Origin: Clostridium cuniculi
GTDB taxonomy: Bacteria > Bacillota > Clostridia > Clostridiales > Clostridiaceae
DNA length: 64,000 nt
Reading direction: 5' to 3'
NCBI RefSeq assembly: GCF_004353185.1
Contig: NZ_SMUS01000016.1
Coordinates: forward strand, 1-64,000
Position numbers and translations under genes: made by a program. The stretch's first letter is position 1. Each line of letters begins with the position of its first letter. Below are positions 8,298 to 18,012 of this stretch, one piece after another. The notes under the pieces were generated by a model that was not told the DNA's origin, did no database searches, and worked only from the letters and a program-made list of their open reading frames with translations.

Positions 8298-9077
8298 TTA
8301 GATATAGTGTTTTTCCTTTAACTTTCCTAAAACATATGCTACTGCTTCTGGAGCTGATTCCTTAATAACTTCTCCTGCGCCCTTAGCTTCTTTAGTCATT
8401 GATTTTTTAACCTTTGTTGGTGAACCCTTTAATCCTAGTTCTTCAACTGGTACATCAATATCTGCTGCAGTCATTATTTTTACTTCTTTATCTACTGTAT
8501 CAAATATATATTGAACGTTCATATATCTTGGATGATTTAATTCCTCAATTGCTGTTAAAAGAACTGGAGTTTGAACTTTTATTAATTCATATCCATCCTC
8601 TAATGCTCTATTAACTATTAATCCATCCTCATCAACTTTAACATCTTGTACATATGTTACTTGAGGTACATTTAAATGTTCAGCTATTTCTGGTCCAACT
8701 TGTGCAGTATCTCCATCTATAGCTTGTCTTCCAGCGAAAATTATATCGTATTCTAATTCTCTAATTGCTGCTGCAATTGTTTTTGAAGTTGCTAATGTAT
8801 CAGCTCCTCCAAACGCTCTATCAGTTAAAAGAATAGCTTCATCAGCTCCCATACATAAAGCTTCTCTTAACGCATTCTTTGCTTGAGGAGGTCCCATGCT
8901 GATTACAGTCACGTGTGCCCCATAATTGTCTTTTAATTGTAATGCTGCTTCTAAAGCATGTTTATCTTCTGGATTTATTATTGAAGGAACACCATCTCTT
9001 ATAAGAGTTCCTGTTTTTGGATCAATTTTTACAACAGTTGTATCTGGTACTTGTTTTAAACAAACTACTATCTTCAT
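8298..9077 (-). CDS. etfB: Electron transfer flavoprotein beta subunit, 259 aa
   Basis: The N-terminus MKIVVCLKQVPDTT and the conserved AGRQAIDGDTAQVGPEIAE segment (about 117-135) identify EtfB. In the bifurcating Etf/Bcd complexes this subunit carries the second FAD and is the NADH side. The start has GAGGAGG upstream. It lies between bcd (15 bp) and etfA, so the three are co-transcribed. Confidence 0.96.
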   Translation of the reverse strand: MKIVVCLKQVPDTTVVKIDPKTGTLIRDGVPSIINPEDKHALEAALQLKDNYGAHVTVISMGPPQAKNALREALCMGADEAILLTDRAFGGADTLATSKTIAAAIRELEYDIIFAGRQAIDGDTAQVGPEIAEHLNVPQVTYVQDVKVDEDGLIVNRALEDGYELIKVQTPVLLTAIEELNHPRYMNVQYIFDTVDKEVKIMTAADIDVPVEELGLKGSPTKVKKSMTKEAKGAGEVIKESAPEAVAYVLGKLKEKHYI

Positions 9078-9092
9078 TATTAAAGCCTCCTC

Positions 9093-10232
9093 TTATCTTA
9101 ATGCAGCGCCTGCGATAACCATCTTTTGAACTTCTGAAGTTCCTTCGTATATTTCAGTTATCTTAGCGTCTCTCATCATTCTTTCAACTGGATATTCTTT
9201 AGTATATCCATATCCACCATGAAGTTGAACAGCCTTAGTTGTTACATCCATAGCAACTTCAGCAGCAAATAATTTTGCTTTAGCAGCATCTACTGAATAT
9301 GGAAGTTTATTTTGTTTAAGCCATGCAGCTTTATAAACTAATAACTTAGCAGCTTCAATTTTTGTTTCCATTTCAGCAATCATCCATTGTAACCCTTGGA
9401 ATGCTGATAAAGATCTACCAAATTGTTTTCTCTCCTTCATATATTTAATAGTTTCTTCATAAGCTCCTTCTGCAATTCCTAAAGCTTGAGCAGCTATACC
9501 AATTCTTCCTCCATCAAGAGTTTTCATTGCTATACCAAAGCCTTTACCTTCTTTACCAATTAGGTTTTCTTTTGGAACTATGCAGTTTTCAAATATAAGC
9601 TCTGTTGTAGAAGATGCTCTAATTCCTAACTTATCTTCTTTCTTACCAATTGAGAATCCAGGGAAGCCTTTTTCAACTATGAAAGCTGATATTCCTCTAG
9701 TTCCTTGTGACTTATCAGTCATAGCAAATACTATGAAAGTATCAGCAACACCACCGTTTGTGATGAATATTTTAGAACCATTTAAAATATAATTATCTCC
9801 ATCTAATACAGCTGTAGTTTGTTGTCCTGCAGCATCTGTACCTGCACCTGGCTCAGTTAAACCAAACGCACCGATTTTTTCACCTTTTGCAAGTGGTACT
9901 AAATATTTTTCCTTTTGAGCTGGTGTTCCATTTTCATATATTAATGACGCACAAAGTGAAGTATGGGCTGAAAGAATAACACCTGTTGTTCCACAAACTT
10001 TTGATAATTCTTCTACTGCGATGATATATGATAATACATCTCCACCAGCTCCACCTAACTCTTTAGGAAATGGTATACCCATCATTCCTAGTTCACCCAT
10101 TTTCTTTACATTTTCCATTGGGAATCTTTCTGTTTCATCAATTTCAGCAGCTATTGGTTTTACTTCATTAACTGCAAATTCTCTTACCATTTGTCTCACT
10201 AACTCTTGTTCTCTAGTTAATCCAAAATTCAT
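9093..10232 (-). CDS. bcd: Butyryl-CoA dehydrogenase, 379 aa
   Basis: This acyl-CoA dehydrogenase reduces crotonyl-CoA to butyryl-CoA. Family signatures are intact: [16 protein letters not shown] (FAD/substrate binding), FITNGG, and the C-terminal [20 protein letters not shown] with the catalytic Glu in [10 protein letters not shown] place the start at ATG 10232 ([10 protein letters not shown]) because CCTCCC on the + strand gives GGGAGG 9-10 bp upstream; the longer frame adds ten residues without support. It follows crt by 77 bp. Confidence 0.97.
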   Translation of the reverse strand: MNFGLTREQELVRQMVREFAVNEVKPIAAEIDETERFPMENVKKMGELGMMGIPFPKELGGAGGDVLSYIIAVEELSKVCGTTGVILSAHTSLCASLIYENGTPAQKEKYLVPLAKGEKIGAFGLTEPGAGTDAAGQQTTAVLDGDNYILNGSKIFITNGGVADTFIVFAMTDKSQGTRGISAFIVEKGFPGFSIGKKEDKLGIRASSTTELIFENCIVPKENLIGKEGKGFGIAMKTLDGGRIGIAAQALGIAEGAYEETIKYMKERKQFGRSLSAFQGLQWMIAEMETKIEAAKLLVYKAAWLKQNKLPYSVDAAKAKLFAAEVAMDVTTKAVQLHGGYGYTKEYPVERMMRDAKITEIYEGTSEVQKMVIAGAALR

Positions 10233-10309
10233 TGCTTTTTTACCTCCCTGCAATACCCTCATTTATGTGTACAATACACTTGCTTATATATTTAAATTTA
10301 ATTAAATAA

Positions 10310-11119
10310 CTACTTATTTTGGAAGTTCTTTGCTCTTCTTTCTAAGAATGCAGTCATTCCTTCAACTTGATCTTCAGAGTCAAAACACTTACCGAAATCT
10401 TCTGCTTCAATCTCAATAGCTTTATCTATATCTACTTGCATACCTCTATTAATAGCATCCTTACAAAGCTTAACTGCTATTGGAGCATTAGCACAAATAG
10501 TAGCTGCCATTTTTTTAGCTTCTTCCATTAAATTTTCTAATGGTACAACTTTATTAACTAACCCAATTCTTAAAGCTTCTTCAGCATTAATCATTGCACA
10601 AGTATAAATTAATTCTTTAGCTTTACCTAAACCAACTATTCTAGGTAATCTTTGAGTTCCTCCAAATCCTGGTGTAATTCCAAGTCCTGCTTCTGGTTGA
10701 GCAAACTTTGCTTTTTCTGAAGCTATTCTTATATCGCATGCCATAGCAAGTTCACAGCCTCCACCTAAAGCAAATCCTGAAATTGCAGCTATAACCGGCT
10801 TGTCTAAATTTTCTAATCTTCTAAATACTCTATTACCTAAAAGTCCAAATTCCTCTCCAGCTTTAGAATCTAAATCCTTCATTTCAGCTATATCTGCCCC
10901 AGCAACGAAAGATTTTTCTCCTGCTCCTGTAAGTATTACACAATAAACATTACTATCATTTTCAATATTTGTGATAGCTTTATCTAAATCTTTTAAAGTA
11001 TCTGAATTTAAAGCATTTAATGCTTTAGGTCTGTTTATTGTTATAACAGCTAAATTTCCATCCTTTTCAAGAGTTACATTCTTTAACTCTTCCTCTAAAA
11101 TAACATTTTTAATTTCCAT
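10310..11119 (-). CDS. crt: 3-hydroxybutyryl-CoA dehydratase (crotonase), 269 aa
   Basis: It dehydrates 3-hydroxybutyryl-CoA to crotonyl-CoA. Crotonase signatures are present: VAGADIAEMKDLD (oxyanion hole), ALGGGCELAMACDIRIA, and QPEAGLGITPGFGGTQRLPR with both catalytic Glu regions. The start is ATG 11119, with AGGAGGA 6 bp upstream. It is the first gene of the five-gene operon and sits just downstream of a Rex operator. Confidence 0.97.
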   Translation of the reverse strand: MEIKNVILEEELKNVTLEKDGNLAVITINRPKALNALNSDTLKDLDKAITNIENDSNVYCVILTGAGEKSFVAGADIAEMKDLDSKAGEEFGLLGNRVFRRLENLDKPVIAAISGFALGGGCELAMACDIRIASEKAKFAQPEAGLGITPGFGGTQRLPRIVGLGKAKELIYTCAMINAEEALRIGLVNKVVPLENLMEEAKKMAATICANAPIAVKLCKDAINRGMQVDIDKAIEIEAEDFGKCFDSEDQVEGMTAFLERRAKNFQNK

Positions 11120-11166
11120 AAAATCTCCTCCTATTATCCCTATCAATACCATAAATACCCTTTTAA

Positions 11167-11184
11167 TTGTTAGATAATTAACAA
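11167..11184. promoter_or_regulatory. Rex operator in the crt leader
   Basis: TTGTTAGATAATTAACAA matches the Rex consensus TTGTTAA-N4-TTAACAA at 13 of 14 fixed positions. It lies 48 bp upstream of the crt start, and the rex gene is next door. Rex would repress butyrate genes at low NADH/NAD+ and release at high NADH. Confidence 0.9.
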
Positions 11185-11257
11185 AGAATCTTAAAAAAAA
11201 CTCTCTATTTCTTTTTTCTTTGGTTAGAAGATTCTGAATAATTATAACTCATCTATA

Positions 11258-11286
11258 ATTATAATATCTAAATTTATCATTTGCAA
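11258..11286 (-). promoter_or_regulatory. Probable promoter for crt operon
   Basis: On the minus strand TTGCAA and TATAAT are separated by 17 bp. Transcription would start near 11251, about 70 bp before the Rex operator, so Rex would act as a roadblock. A closer promoter is not excluded. Confidence 0.45.
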
Positions 11287-11383
11287 TCAATATTTTCTTA
11301 ATTAGTATATAAATTACATTTTTTTGAATCTATTTCTTAGAATACGTTTTCTTTTTTCTTTTCAATTGTATACTTATTAACAA

Positions 11384-11415
11384 AAAATAGCTGTTGCATA
11401 AGCAACAACTATTTT
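11384..11415 (-). terminator. rex terminator
   Basis: AAATAGCTGTTGC/GCAACAACTATTT forms a 13-bp stem (one mismatch) around a four-base loop. It overlaps the rex stop codon and has a T-rich tract on the minus strand. Confidence 0.8.
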
Positions 11416-12043
11416 AATTATCCTTCATTAAATATACTAAAGTTAATAAACTTTCTGATAAATGAACATTTTCTACTTTAACATCATCAGGTACAACTAA
11501 GTCTACAGGTGCAAAGTTCCAAATACCTTTTACTCCACTCTTAACTAGCATATCAGTAACTTTTTGAGCATTAATTCTTGGAACACATATAATTCCAATA
11601 TCTGTACTATTTTCTTGTAAATATTGAGTTAATGTATCTATATCCTTAATTTCAATATCCCTTATTCTCATTCCTATAAGCTTTGGGTTAGCATCAAAAA
11701 TACATTCAATAGATAAACCTGATTCAGAAAATCTAGTATAGTTTGCAATCGCCTGACCTAAATTACCTGCACCAATTATTACTCCTGTATATTCTTTATC
11801 CAGTCCTAAAATTAAACTTATTTGTTTATATAGTTCTTTTACATTATATCCGTATCCCTGTTGTCCAAAGTCGCCAAAATTATTTAAATCTTGTCTTATT
11901 TGAGATGCTGTAAATCCAATTTTCTCTCCTAACTCTTTAGATGAAATTCTATCTACATCATTTCTCATTAACTCTTTCAAATATCTATGGTATTTTGGTA
12001 ATCTTTTAATTACTGCCATAGAAACATTCTTCTTTTTTTCCAT
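11414..12043 (-). CDS. rex: Redox-sensing transcriptional repressor Rex, 209 aa
   Basis: Rex senses the NADH/NAD+ ratio. Residues 1-80 are the winged-helix domain (KRLPKYHRYLKELM, SSKELGEKIGFTASQIRQDL, then FGDFGQQGYGYNV, the Rex signature). Residues about 85-200 are the Rossmann domain (VIIGAGNLGQAIANY). Length is normal. The gene lies upstream of crt in the same direction, as in other solvent/acid-forming clostridia, with its own terminator between. Confidence 0.97.
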   Translation of the reverse strand: MEKKKNVSMAVIKRLPKYHRYLKELMRNDVDRISSKELGEKIGFTASQIRQDLNNFGDFGQQGYGYNVKELYKQISLILGLDKEYTGVIIGAGNLGQAIANYTRFSESGLSIECIFDANPKLIGMRIRDIEIKDIDTLTQYLQENSTDIGIICVPRINAQKVTDMLVKSGVKGIWNFAPVDLVVPDDVKVENVHLSESLLTLVYLMKDN

Positions 12044-12275
12044 AGTATATGAATCTCCTTAATAAACTTCAATAATATTCCTATCTCAATCAAACTTTGA
12101 TAATATAATAACATAGTTTTCATTTTTTTTCTATATTTTAATATATAAGTAAAACTTTTTATTATAATTTCCAAAATTAGTTTTTACTATTTTATTGGTT
12201 TTTATTTAATTTTATTAATTTTTATATATGAATTTTTTTAAAGATTGGTAAATATTCGTACTTACTTAAAAAATA

Positions 12276-12420
12276 GAGACCTATGTATAACTTAGCAGAT
12301 CAGTTATACATAAGTCTCGTATAGAAGCAAAGTCAGATATTATGGACTATCTGACTTATATACAAGCATCAAAGTGATCTTGTATGCTATGCCCTTACGC
12401 CTAAAATGTTCTCGACTTAT
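12276..12420 (-). ncRNA. Unassigned structured RNA with riboswitch-like terminator switch
   Basis: Read on the minus strand, the outer pairing ATAAGTC (12420-12414) with GACTTAT (12316-12310) encloses two strong hairpins (ATACAAG/CTTGTAT and AAGTCAGATA/TATCTGACTT). A conserved-looking single-stranded stretch precedes them (GGCGTAAGGGCATAGC). The 3' strand of the outer helix is also the 5' arm of an intrinsic terminator (12318-12276, GAGAC...GTCTC plus a T run), so helix and terminator exclude each other. It lies after the zinc/cadmium ATPase gene and 230 bp before rex. It does not fit the riboswitch classes I know. The rest of 12044-12456 is AT-rich with no gene seen. Confidence 0.55.
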
Positions 12421-12456
12421 TTTATTATAAATCAATGGGATATTCTTTGTCAATAT

Positions 12457-14649
12457 TTATCGAATTATCCTCATTGAATTTAAAACTGCTATTAATGTTA
12501 CTCCTACATCAGCAAAAACTGCAGCCCACATATTTGTTAAACCTAATATAACTAATAACATTACTATAATTTTAACACCTAATGAAAATATAATATTTTG
12601 CCATAAAATCATATTAGTTCTTCTAGATACTCTTATAGCCTCTGATATTTCTTCAATTTTGTCTTTCATTAAAACAACATCAGCTGCTTCTATAGCGGCA
12701 TCTGAACCTATTCCACCCATTGCAACTCCTATATCGGCTCTTGCTAAAACTGGAGCATCATTTATTCCATCACCAACGAATAATACTTTTCCCTTTGAAC
12801 TTTTTTTATTTAATATCTCTTCTATCTTACTAACCTTATCTCCAGGTAAGAGTTCTGAATATACCTCGTCTATTCCTATATCCATTGCAACTTTATCAGC
12901 AACATTTTTATTATCACCTGTAAGCATTATAATTTTCTTTATTCCAACTTCTTTTAATTCAGTTAATGCTTCTTTAACATTTTCTTTTATTTCATCTGAA
13001 ATAACTATATTTCCTTTATACTCACCATTAATAGCAACATGAACTATTGTTCCAATAGAATCTATATCATTATAATCTATATTGTTACTCTTCATTAATT
13101 TGCTATTACCAAGTAAAACATCATTTCCCCTTATAGTTACCTCTATTCCGTGACCTGAAATTTCCTTATAATCCTTTATTTCATCTTTGTTAACTTCTTT
13201 TCCATAAGCATTTGCTATTGACATTGCAATTGGATGATTTGAAAGTGACTCTCCCATAGCAGTAATTTCTAATAATTCTTCCTTGCTCATATTTATAGAG
13301 TTTATTTCTGTTACTTCAAATATACCTTTTGTTAAAGTTCCTGTTTTATCAAATACTACTATCTCACTATCTCTAAGTGCTTCTAAATAATTTCCACCTT
13401 TAACCAAAATACCTTTTTTAGAAGCTGCTCCTATTCCTGAGAAAAATCCTAATGGAATTGAAACAACTAAAGCACAAGGACAAGATACAACTAATATTGA
13501 AAGTGCTTTATAAATCCACTCCGAAAAAGTAGCATCCTTAATTATAGTAGGTGGTATTATAGCCACTAATACAGCAATTGCAACTACTATAGGTGTATAA
13601 ACTTTTGCAAATTTAGTTATAAACTTTTCTGTTGGAGCTTTCTTATTAGATGCATTTTCCACTAATTCTAATATTCTAGCAACTGTTGATTCTCCGTATT
13701 CTTTATCTACTTTAACTTTTAAAACCCCATTATTATTTATGGAACCTGATAATATTTCATTTCCAGTTGTAACTTCACGTGGTACTGATTCTCCTGTCAA
13801 TGCAGAAGTGTCTATAAAACTTGTTCCTTCTAAAATAGTCCCATCTAAAGGTACTCTTTCTCCTGGTTTAACAATAATAAATTCACCTATTGATACATCT
13901 TCTGGTGATACTCTAATTTCCTTGTCATCTCTTAAAACATTTGCATGGTCAGCTCTTATATTCATAAGAGAAGATATTGATTTCCTTGACTTATTTACAG
14001 CATATCCTTGGAATACTTCCCCTATTTGATAAAACAACATAACTGCAACAGCTTCTGGATATTCTCCAATAAAGAATGCTCCTATTGTAGCAATACTCAT
14101 TAAGAAATTTTCATCAAAAATTTCTCCCCTTATGATATTCTTAATAGCATTTAATATTACTTCTCCACCTATTATCAAATAACTTACGCCAAATAAAATA
14201 AATGATAATAAATTTTCATTGCTTTTATAAGCTAATGCAATAATATAAACTATAGTTCCTATTATTAATAATAAATTATCTTTAGCATATCCTAAAAATC
14301 CATTATTTTCTTTAAATTCATGGGTATGACCATGATGTTCTTCATTATTACTTTCATGTTCATGACTATTAGTACAACAACTACTAGTACATTCTGATTT
14401 ATTAACTTTTGTATCTTTATTATCCGTTTTTTCAATTACCTTAACATGAGGTTCTAACTTTTTAACTATTGATTTAATCTCATTTACTATATTATTTTTT
14501 TCTTCTTCTTTATTAATTTTTACCGTTAATACTGTTGTTGAGAAATTTAATGAGGCATTTTCTATTCCATTTATTTTATTAACTTTAGTTTCTATTTTAT
14601 TGGCACAATTAGCACAATTTAATCCACTTAAAACTAATTTAATTTCCAT
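12457..14649 (-). CDS. zntA: Zn2+/Cd2+/Pb2+-exporting P1B-type ATPase, 730 aa
   Basis: It exports divalent soft metals. An N-terminal HMA domain carries GLNCANCANK (about 8-17). A His/Cys-rich linker follows (SCCTNSHEHE, HHGHTHEF; about 94-113), typical of zinc/cadmium pumps. The core shows TGES, the ion-site SCPCALVVSIPLG, DKTGT and GDGINDAP. The SPC/CPC context and His-rich tract favour Zn/Cd/Pb over Cu. It follows an ArsR-family regulator by 32 bp, probably one operon. cadA is an equally good symbol. Confidence 0.9.
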   Translation of the reverse strand: MEIKLVLSGLNCANCANKIETKVNKINGIENASLNFSTTVLTVKINKEEEKNNIVNEIKSIVKKLEPHVKVIEKTDNKDTKVNKSECTSSCCTNSHEHESNNEEHHGHTHEFKENNGFLGYAKDNLLLIIGTIVYIIALAYKSNENLLSFILFGVSYLIIGGEVILNAIKNIIRGEIFDENFLMSIATIGAFFIGEYPEAVAVMLFYQIGEVFQGYAVNKSRKSISSLMNIRADHANVLRDDKEIRVSPEDVSIGEFIIVKPGERVPLDGTILEGTSFIDTSALTGESVPREVTTGNEILSGSINNNGVLKVKVDKEYGESTVARILELVENASNKKAPTEKFITKFAKVYTPIVVAIAVLVAIIPPTIIKDATFSEWIYKALSILVVSCPCALVVSIPLGFFSGIGAASKKGILVKGGNYLEALRDSEIVVFDKTGTLTKGIFEVTEINSINMSKEELLEITAMGESLSNHPIAMSIANAYGKEVNKDEIKDYKEISGHGIEVTIRGNDVLLGNSKLMKSNNIDYNDIDSIGTIVHVAINGEYKGNIVISDEIKENVKEALTELKEVGIKKIIMLTGDNKNVADKVAMDIGIDEVYSELLPGDKVSKIEEILNKKSSKGKVLFVGDGINDAPVLARADIGVAMGGIGSDAAIEAADVVLMKDKIEEISEAIRVSRRTNMILWQNIIFSLGVKIIVMLLVILGLTNMWAAVFADVGVTLIAVLNSMRIIR

Positions 14650-14681
14650 ACAATATTATCCCCCTTATTTTTTTATTATAT

Positions 14682-15050
14682 CTACTCAGTGATATGTTTT
14701 AATCCTTCATCAAATATATGCTTAATATGCTCATCATCTAAAGAGTAATAAATTATTTTTCCTGCTCTTCTAAACTTAACAAGTCTAGCAGATTTTAAAA
14801 CTCTCAATTGATGAGATATTGCTGATTGACTAACATTTAGTAAAGCTGACAAATCGCAAACGCACATTTCCGACTCAAACAATGCACAAAGTATTTTTAT
14901 TCTTGTACTATCTCCAAAAACTTTAAATAACTCTGCTAAATCATATAAAACCTCATCTTCAGGTAATTTATCCTTTACTTCACTAACTATTTCTCCATGT
15001 ATAACATTACAGCAACAACTTTCAATATTATTATCAACTTTAGTCTTCAT
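14682..15050 (-). CDS. cadC: ArsR/SmtB-family metal-responsive repressor (CadC-like), 122 aa
   Basis: The winged helix contains the metal-site motif EMCVCDLSALL (ELCVCD type, alpha-3N/alpha-3) and SQSAISHQLRVLK as recognition helix. An N-terminal CCC cluster near residue 12 resembles the extra Cys ligands of CadC, favouring Cd/Pb/Zn sensing. I start it at ATG 15050, which has AGGAG 10 bp upstream; an upstream in-frame GTG at 15107 would add 19 residues and lacks a clear ribosome site. A perfect dyad lies just upstream. Confidence 0.85.
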   Translation of the reverse strand: MKTKVDNNIESCCCNVIHGEIVSEVKDKLPEDEVLYDLAELFKVFGDSTRIKILCALFESEMCVCDLSALLNVSQSAISHQLRVLKSARLVKFRRAGKIIYYSLDDEHIKHIFDEGLKHITE

Positions 15051-15112
15051 AGTGCATTCACTCCTATCATATATAGTATTTGAATTTAAATTAATATTTA
15101 TTTTCACGTTTT

Positions 15113-15138
15113 AACATATGAATAGTTGTTCATATGTT
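15113..15138. promoter_or_regulatory. ArsR-family operator
   Basis: AACATATGAA and TTCATATGTT form a perfect 10-bp inverted repeat with a 6-bp spacer. It lies 62 bp upstream of the cadC-like start and matches the ATATGAA...TTCATAT form of CzrA/CadC/SmtB operators. Confidence 0.85.
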
Positions 15139-15219
15139 TATATTATCATTATATGCTTATCATACTAAAATAGTCAACATTATTTTTCCAAATAATTCTT
15201 TAATTTTTATATAATAAAA

Positions 15220-15261
15220 AGTACCCAAATTAGTAATATACTTTAAACTAATTTGAGTACT
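15220..15261 (-). terminator. Terminator of the P-type ATPase gene
   Basis: A 15-bp near-perfect stem (AGTACCCAAATTAGT/ACTAATTTGAGTACT) lies 21 bp after the stop at 15282 and is followed on the minus strand by a T run. Confidence 0.85.
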
Positions 15262-15281
15262 CAACTTTTCTCGCTTTTAAG

Positions 15282-17948
15282 CTATGCTATATTTTTTAAT
15301 GTATTATTTTCATTGCTTGAAATTTTTCTTTTTGATTTTTTATTATTTATTATTTCTCCTATAACCTTAGTAAATTGAATTATTAATGTTGGTATAAATG
15401 CTAATACATATATTGTGATGTACTGACTTGTCATTAAGTTTTCTACCTCAAATAACCCTTGAAGTCCAGGAATAAATAATACTGCATTTAATAATACTAA
15501 TCCTACTCCAAATGCATACCAAACATACTTATTAGAAAATACACCTAATTTAAATATTGATCCTTTACCCCTACAATTAAACCCATGGAATAATCTAGCT
15601 AAACAAAGTGTTGCAAATGCCATAGTTGATGCTGTTAGAGGTGTTTTCATAGGATTTCCTGCATAAAAGGCAATTATAGTAAATATACCGATTAATAAAC
15701 CTTCTACACCTAATCCTAATAAGAAATCTTTACTTAAAATAGATTCATCCTTACCTCTTGGTTTATCTTTTAATAAATCTCTATTTGATTGTTCCATTCC
15801 TATTGCTATAGCTGGTAAACTATCTGTTAAAAGATTTATAAACAATAAATGTACTGCTGCAAAAGGCATTGGTAATGCCATAATTGAAGAGTATAAAACT
15901 GCAATTATTCCTGAAGTATTACCTGATAATAGAAACTTTATAGAATTTCTTATATTGTTATAAATGCTTCTACCATTAGAAACAGACTTTACTATTGTAG
16001 CAAAATTATCATCTGTTAAAATCACCGAAGCCGCATCCTTAGATACTTCTGTACCTGTTATCCCCATAGCTATACCTATGTCTGCCTGTTTTAATGCCGG
16101 AGCATCATTTACACCATCACCAGTCATAGCAACTATTTGTCCCTTTTCTTGCCATGCTCTTACAATTCTAATTTTATGCTCTGGAGATACTCTTGCATAA
16201 ACAGATATATGTTCAATATTTTCTTTTAATTCTTCATCTGACATTTTATCTATTTCTAATCCTTCGATTGCTCTATCTCCATCTCTTAAGATTCCTATTT
16301 CTTTAGCTATAGCTGATGCTGTTATTTTATGGTCTCCAGTAATCATTATTGGTTTTATACCTGCCATTATACAATCTGCAACAGCTTGTTTGCTTTCTTC
16401 TCTTGGTGGATCAATCATTGAAATTAATCCGATAAAAGTGTAATTATATTCATCATTTAAATTTAATTCCTTAACTTCATTTAACTCTTTATATGCAAAA
16501 GATAACACTCTTAAACCCGACTCTGATAATCTTCTATTTACATCTAATATTTCATTCTTATCATTTTCTGTTAATTCTCTTACTCCATCTGAAGTCATTA
16601 TAAATTTAACTCTATCTAATATAACGTCCAAAGCACCTTTAGTAAACATGATATTTTTGTTATCAATTTTGTGCAGTGTACTCATAAGTTTTCTATCTGA
16701 ATCAAATGGAATTTCTGCTAATCTTTCATATTTACTTCTTAACTCTACTTCATTTATTAAAATTTCATGTCCTAAGTTTACTAATGCTACTTCTGTTGGG
16801 TCTCCAATTTCTTTTCCATCCTTAGAAGTTGAATCATTACATAAAATAGAATTTTTAATTAAATATTCTTCAACTTTATTATTCACTGAAATCTCAGAAC
16901 CATTAATTAATTTTCCATCAACATATATTTTTCTTACTGTCATTTTGTTTTGAGTTAAAGTACCTGTTTTATCTGAACAGATTATAGAAACTGATCCTAA
17001 ACCTTCAACAGCTCTAAGTTTTTTAATAATTGCATTTTCTTTTGCCATCTTTTGAGTTCCTAATGCTAAAACAATAGTAACTATAGAACTTAAAGCTTCA
17101 GGAATAGCTGCAACCGCTAAAGCAACTGCAAACATTAACGAATCAAGAACTGGCATTTTTCTATATAAAGATAACCCAAATACAATTACACATATACCTA
17201 ATATTATAATAGCAAGTTTTTTACTAAAATCATCTAAACTAACTTGAAGGGGAGTTTTCTTTTCTTGAGTTTCCTCCATAAGAGTAGCTATTTTACCTAT
17301 TTCTGTTTTCATACCTGTACTTGTAACAACAACTAATGCTCTACCATAAGTCACTAAAGATCCAGAAAACACCATGTTTTTTTGATCACCTAAAGCTACT
17401 TCCTGACTTTCTATCTTATCAGTAACTTTATCTACACTTAATGACTCTCCAGTAAGTGAACTTTCATTTACTTGTAATGAATAACTCTCTATTACTCTAC
17501 CATCAGCAGTAATCAAATCTCCAGCCTCTAAAACTAAAATATCTCCTGGAACAACATTTTTTGATGGTATTTCTATCTTTTTTCCATCTCTTATTACTTT
17601 TGCACTGGGTGCTGATAATGCTTTTAAGGAATCCAAAGATTGCTCTGCTTTAAAATGTTGCACCGTTCCTAATATTGCATTTAAAATTATTACAGCAAAT
17701 ATTACAATAGTGCTTTCTACATTGTTACTTAGCATTGATATTATTCCGGCTGCAATTAAAATAAATATTAACAAATCCTTGAATTGACTAAAGAATACTT
17801 GTACAATGCTTTTCTTCTTTTTTTGATTTAGTTCATTAAGACCATAGGCTTCTAAATTTTCTTTAGCTTGTTTACTACTTAACCCTGATTTTGATACATT
17901 AAAGTCATTTAATGATTCTTGTGTAGTTTTACAAAAATATTTTTCCAT
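15282..17948 (-). CDS. P2-type cation ATPase, probable Mn2+ (or Ca2+) exporter, 888 aa
   Basis: The order is the P2A layout: actuator TGES (NESSLTGESLSVDKVTD), M4 AVAAIPEALSSIVT, DKTGTLTQNKMT, nucleotide domain, GDGVNDAPALKQADIG, and six C-terminal membrane segments. M4 has PEAL rather than the usual SERCA PEGL; PEALSS is what I recall from the YoaB/MgtA-type pumps of lactococci and pneumococci that export Mn2+. An upstream yybP-ykoY riboswitch supports manganese detoxification. Annotation pipelines may call it a calcium ATPase. Confidence 0.85.
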   Translation of the reverse strand: MEKYFCKTTQESLNDFNVSKSGLSSKQAKENLEAYGLNELNQKKKKSIVQVFFSQFKDLLIFILIAAGIISMLSNNVESTIVIFAVIILNAILGTVQHFKAEQSLDSLKALSAPSAKVIRDGKKIEIPSKNVVPGDILVLEAGDLITADGRVIESYSLQVNESSLTGESLSVDKVTDKIESQEVALGDQKNMVFSGSLVTYGRALVVVTSTGMKTEIGKIATLMEETQEKKTPLQVSLDDFSKKLAIIILGICVIVFGLSLYRKMPVLDSLMFAVALAVAAIPEALSSIVTIVLALGTQKMAKENAIIKKLRAVEGLGSVSIICSDKTGTLTQNKMTVRKIYVDGKLINGSEISVNNKVEEYLIKNSILCNDSTSKDGKEIGDPTEVALVNLGHEILINEVELRSKYERLAEIPFDSDRKLMSTLHKIDNKNIMFTKGALDVILDRVKFIMTSDGVRELTENDKNEILDVNRRLSESGLRVLSFAYKELNEVKELNLNDEYNYTFIGLISMIDPPREESKQAVADCIMAGIKPIMITGDHKITASAIAKEIGILRDGDRAIEGLEIDKMSDEELKENIEHISVYARVSPEHKIRIVRAWQEKGQIVAMTGDGVNDAPALKQADIGIAMGITGTEVSKDAASVILTDDNFATIVKSVSNGRSIYNNIRNSIKFLLSGNTSGIIAVLYSSIMALPMPFAAVHLLFINLLTDSLPAIAIGMEQSNRDLLKDKPRGKDESILSKDFLLGLGVEGLLIGIFTIIAFYAGNPMKTPLTASTMAFATLCLARLFHGFNCRGKGSIFKLGVFSNKYVWYAFGVGLVLLNAVLFIPGLQGLFEVENLMTSQYITIYVLAFIPTLIIQFTKVIGEIINNKKSKRKISSNENNTLKNIA

Positions 17949-18012
17949 AAAATCCTCCTATTTAATAATAAATTTTATAATTACTTTGATCACTTTTATT
18001 AATAAATAAAAA

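Noticed and set aside
6323..11119. Butyryl-CoA operon as a novel system
   Set aside because: Gene order and sequences are standard for butyrate-forming clostridia.
12276..12420. NiCo (czcD) riboswitch
   Set aside because: Position near a zinc/cadmium pump made it attractive, but the conserved GCAGCCGGGC-type junctions are absent and the strand places it after the pump gene.
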